Origin: VXYL01 sp965199875
GTDB lineage: Bacteria; Pseudomonadota; Gammaproteobacteria; Pseudomonadales; Azotimanducaceae
Direction: 5' to 3'
DNA length: 64,000 bases
NCBI GenBank assembly: GCA_965199875.1
Contig: OZ241346.1
Coordinates: forward strand, 1,984,001 to 2,048,000
Shown here: positions 62,441 to 64,000 of the stretch, piece by piece
How positions within the stretch are numbered: the first letter of the stretch is position 1
How the letters are laid out: each line of letters opens with the position of its first letter
Made by a program: the position numbers and the translations under genes
The notes under the pieces: model-generated
What the model was told of the DNA's origin: nothing
Database searches by the model: none
The model's input: the letters and a program-made list of their open reading frames with translations, nothing else

Positions 62441-62860
62441 ATGTCCGTAAGCACCTACTTGACCTTCGACGGCAACTGCCGCGAAGCGTTCGAGTTCTAC
62501 CGCTCCGTCTTCGGCGGCAATTTCCACGTGCTCACCACCTTCGCCGAGAGCCCGGAGGAGACCGGGCTTGCCGATGCCGACAAGAACAATGTCATGCACG
62601 TCTCGCTGCCCATTGGCGACAGCGTGCTGATGGGCAGCGACACCACGCCCCACGGCCCGCCGCTCGCCGTCGGCAACAACTTTTCGCTGTCGGTGGATGG
62701 CGAAAGCCGGCAGCGAAGCGACGAACTGCTGGCCAAGCTGGCCGAGGGCGGCTCCGTAACGATGCCGATGCAGGAGACCTTCTGGGGGGCCTATTTCGGA
62801 ATGTGTACGGACCAGTTCGGCATCAACTGGATGATCGTCTACGAGCTGGCCGGCTCCTGA
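62441..62860 (+). CDS. PhnB-like VOC-fold protein
   Basis: A 139-residue protein of the PhnB/3-demethylubiquinone-methyltransferase-like VOC group. It has YLTFDGNCREAFEFYRSVFG, VMHVSLPIGDSVLMGSD and the C-terminal FGMCTDQFGINWMI. Its role is not known. The last 22 codons, including the stop, are repeated directly downstream (62879-62944). Confidence 0.88.
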   Translation: MSVSTYLTFDGNCREAFEFYRSVFGGNFHVLTTFAESPEETGLADADKNNVMHVSLPIGDSVLMGSDTTPHGPPLAVGNNFSLSVDGESRQRSDELLAKLAEGGSVTMPMQETFWGAYFGMCTDQFGINWMIVYELAGS

Positions 62861-62944
62861 GTGCCCACCGCCGACTTGTTCGGAATGTGTACGGACCAGT
62901 TCGGCATCAACTGGATGGTCGTCTACGAGCTGGCCGGCTGCTGA
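62795..62944 (+). repeat. In-frame tandem duplication of the PhnB-like 3' end
   Basis: Positions 62795-62860 and 62879-62944 are 66-base copies that differ at two bases. The offset is 84 bases (28 codons), so the reading frame is kept. The second copy (LFGMCTDQFGINWMVVYELA) lies after the TGA at 62858 and is not expected to be translated. It marks a recent local duplication. Confidence 0.8.
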
Positions 62945-62959
62945 GGCACCCGGCCAGTC

Positions 62960-63775
62960 CTAGCCGCCGGCTTTGCCCTCCGCGGCCGGCGCCAAGGACG
63001 CTTCTCCGTCGCCCGCGCCTTGGGGCGTCTGCCCGCCGAGCAGCCGCTGCAGCGAATCCACCATGTTCACCGGCAGCGGAAAGACGATGGTTGAGGACTT
63101 CTCGCCGGCGATCTCCGTCAGCGTCTGCAGGTAGCGCAGCTGCATCGATCCCGGTTCGCTCGCCAGTTGCGACGCGGCTTCCACCAGCCTGGAAGACGCC
63201 TGGAACTCGCCGTCGGCGTGGATGATCTTGGCCCGCCGCTCGCGTTCCGCTTCGGCCTGCCTGGCGATGGCGCGGATCATGCTGTCGTCGATGTCGACAT
63301 GCTTGATCTCGACGCTCGCCACCTTGATGCCCCACTGGTCGGTCTGCTGATCAAGAATGGTCTGGATGTTGTTGTTCAGCCGTTCCCGCTCGGCGAGCAG
63401 CTCGTCGAGTTCGTGCTGGCCGAGCACCGAGCGCAGCGTCGTCTGCGCCAGCTGGCCGATGGCCTCCATGTAGTTCTCGACGTTCAGCACCGCGTGGTCC
63501 GGGTCCAGCACCTTGAAGTACAGAACCGCGTTCACCTTCACCGAGACGTTGTCGCGGGTGATGAGGTCCTGGGTGGGAACGTCCATGACGATGGTTCGCA
63601 AGTCCACCCGCACCATCTGCTGAAAGATGGGAATGATGATGATGAGGCCGGGGCCCTTGACGCTTTGGAAGCGCCCGAGCAGGAAGACCACGGCGCGCTC
63701 GTATTCGCGCAGCACGCGAAAGGCGCTGGCGAGTATCGCCAGCACCGCGGCGACGATGACAGAAGTGAAGATCAT
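62960..63775 (-). CDS. Slipin/stomatin-family SPFH membrane protein
   Basis: A 271-residue protein. One N-terminal membrane segment (residues 3-20) is followed by the SPFH domain (REYERAVVFLLGRFQSVKGP; VRVDLRTIVMDVPTQDLITR). A coiled-coil-like helix (residues 185-215) ends in a Gly/Ala-rich tail. Such proteins form membrane microdomain scaffolds. It is coupled to an NfeD gene (ATGA overlap), the standard partnership. Confidence 0.93.
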   Translation of the reverse strand: MIFTSVIVAAVLAILASAFRVLREYERAVVFLLGRFQSVKGPGLIIIIPIFQQMVRVDLRTIVMDVPTQDLITRDNVSVKVNAVLYFKVLDPDHAVLNVENYMEAIGQLAQTTLRSVLGQHELDELLAERERLNNNIQTILDQQTDQWGIKVASVEIKHVDIDDSMIRAIARQAEAERERRAKIIHADGEFQASSRLVEAASQLASEPGSMQLRYLQTLTEIAGEKSSTIVFPLPVNMVDSLQRLLGGQTPQGAGDGEASLAPAAEGKAGG

Positions 63776-64000
63776 GTTCGGTTCTCCTCCGGCTCGACCA
63801 TGAGCTGCAAGCCGTCCATGCCGGTGATGGTAACGCGGCTGCCCTTCTCGAAAACGGCTTCGCGCATGCCTCGGGCCTGCCACACTTCGCCGAACGCCCG
63901 CACCCGGCCTTCGCCCGACTCGGCGAAGCCGTCGACGACTTCGCCGCGGCCGCCGATCATGCTCTCCTTGCCGGTGCTGTCGCGCAGCCGCCGGGAGCGC
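63772..64000 (-). CDS. NfeD-like protein, C-terminal part (partial at window edge)
   Basis: The visible 76 codons encode the OB-fold end of NfeD (GRGEVVDGFAESGEGRVRAF, then GSRVTITGMDGLQLMVEP). Its stop overlaps the slipin start. The serine-protease and membrane parts of NfeD, if present, lie beyond the right edge. Confidence 0.8.
   Translation of the reverse strand, partial: RSRRLRDSTGKESMIGGRGEVVDGFAESGEGRVRAFGEVWQARGMREAVFEKGSRVTITGMDGLQLMVEPEENRT

Noticed and set aside
62858..62944. TGA at 62858 as a third selenocysteine codon
   Set aside because: The frame continues only into a copied version of the gene's own 3' end. The PhnB-like protein is complete at the TGA, and family members end there.
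1..64000. tRNA, rRNA or CRISPR elements
   Set aside because: Reading by eye found no tRNA-like or rRNA-like sequence and no repeat-spacer array. A covariance-model scan would be needed to exclude small RNAs.

Overview
The window is high-GC (about two-thirds G+C by eye), densely coding DNA. Genes are often coupled by 4-base overlaps (ATGA, GTGA, TTGA), and GTG/TTG starts are common. Gene content fits a heterotrophic proteobacterium, most like uncultured marine or host-associated Gammaproteobacteria: a TonB-dependent receptor, class III CoA-transferases, Rieske proteins, polysaccharide deacetylases, a D-threonine-aldolase-like enzyme, and many toxin-antitoxin and orphan-ATPase genes. The taxonomy is inferred from content only. 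No rRNA, tRNA or CRISPR was seen.

Layout. 1-3.3 kb: accessory DNA with a truncated transposase, a retroviral-type aspartic protease and an orphan ATPase. 3.4-8.4 kb (minus): hydrolase, methyltransferase, small protein and leuCD. 8.6-11.3 kb: cysteine hydrolase and two tandem polysaccharide deacetylases. 11.3-12.5 kb: DUF4143-type ATPase. 12.6-17.5 kb: coupled operon of CoA-transferase, HMG-CoA-lyase-type enzyme and TonB receptor. 17.5-21.8 kb: decayed island with a broken DUF433/PIN-like toxin-antitoxin pair, a frameshifted IS1634-type transposase, a transporter fragment and one intact lipoprotein. 21.9-28.9 kb: Rieske oxygenase, nitroreductase, a second copy of the orphan ATPase, then a coupled four-gene operon that begins with a red chlorophyll catabolite reductase (RCCR)-like gene and a chlorophyllase-like hydrolase. 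29.2-31.8 kb: AbiE-type toxin-antitoxin and a PIN pair. 31.9-34.7 kb: cobST. 34.8-38.8 kb: phosphatase, Eis-like acetyltransferase, Rpn-like small protein and ATPase-nuclease. 38.9-41.4 kb: quinone oxidoreductase and ahcY. 41.5-48.2 kb: six-gene operon of ECF sigma factor, FecR-domain membrane protein and two ABC exporters. 48.2-53.2 kb (minus): SelW-type selenoprotein, flavin-type oxidoreductase, CoA-transferase, ankyrin protein and a second aspartic protease. 53.4-56.9 kb: two tandem Rieske-plus-helical proteins. 57-64 kb: aldolase-like pair, glutaredoxin-DinB selenoprotein, rhodanese, SIS isomerase, SMP-30 lactonase, PhnB-like protein, slipin and NfeD.

The two signals I rate highest are not annotated by ordinary ORF calling. 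First, two genes carry in-frame TGA codons at redox-active positions (CxxU at 48395-48397, UxxC at 59578-59580), each followed by a small hairpin with G residues in its loop. They look like selenoproteins, so this genome should encode selenocysteine insertion. Second, the operon at 25329-28909 joins homologues of two plant chlorophyll-breakdown enzymes, with a Rieske oxygenase nearby. This suggests a bacterial tetrapyrrole-degrading system.
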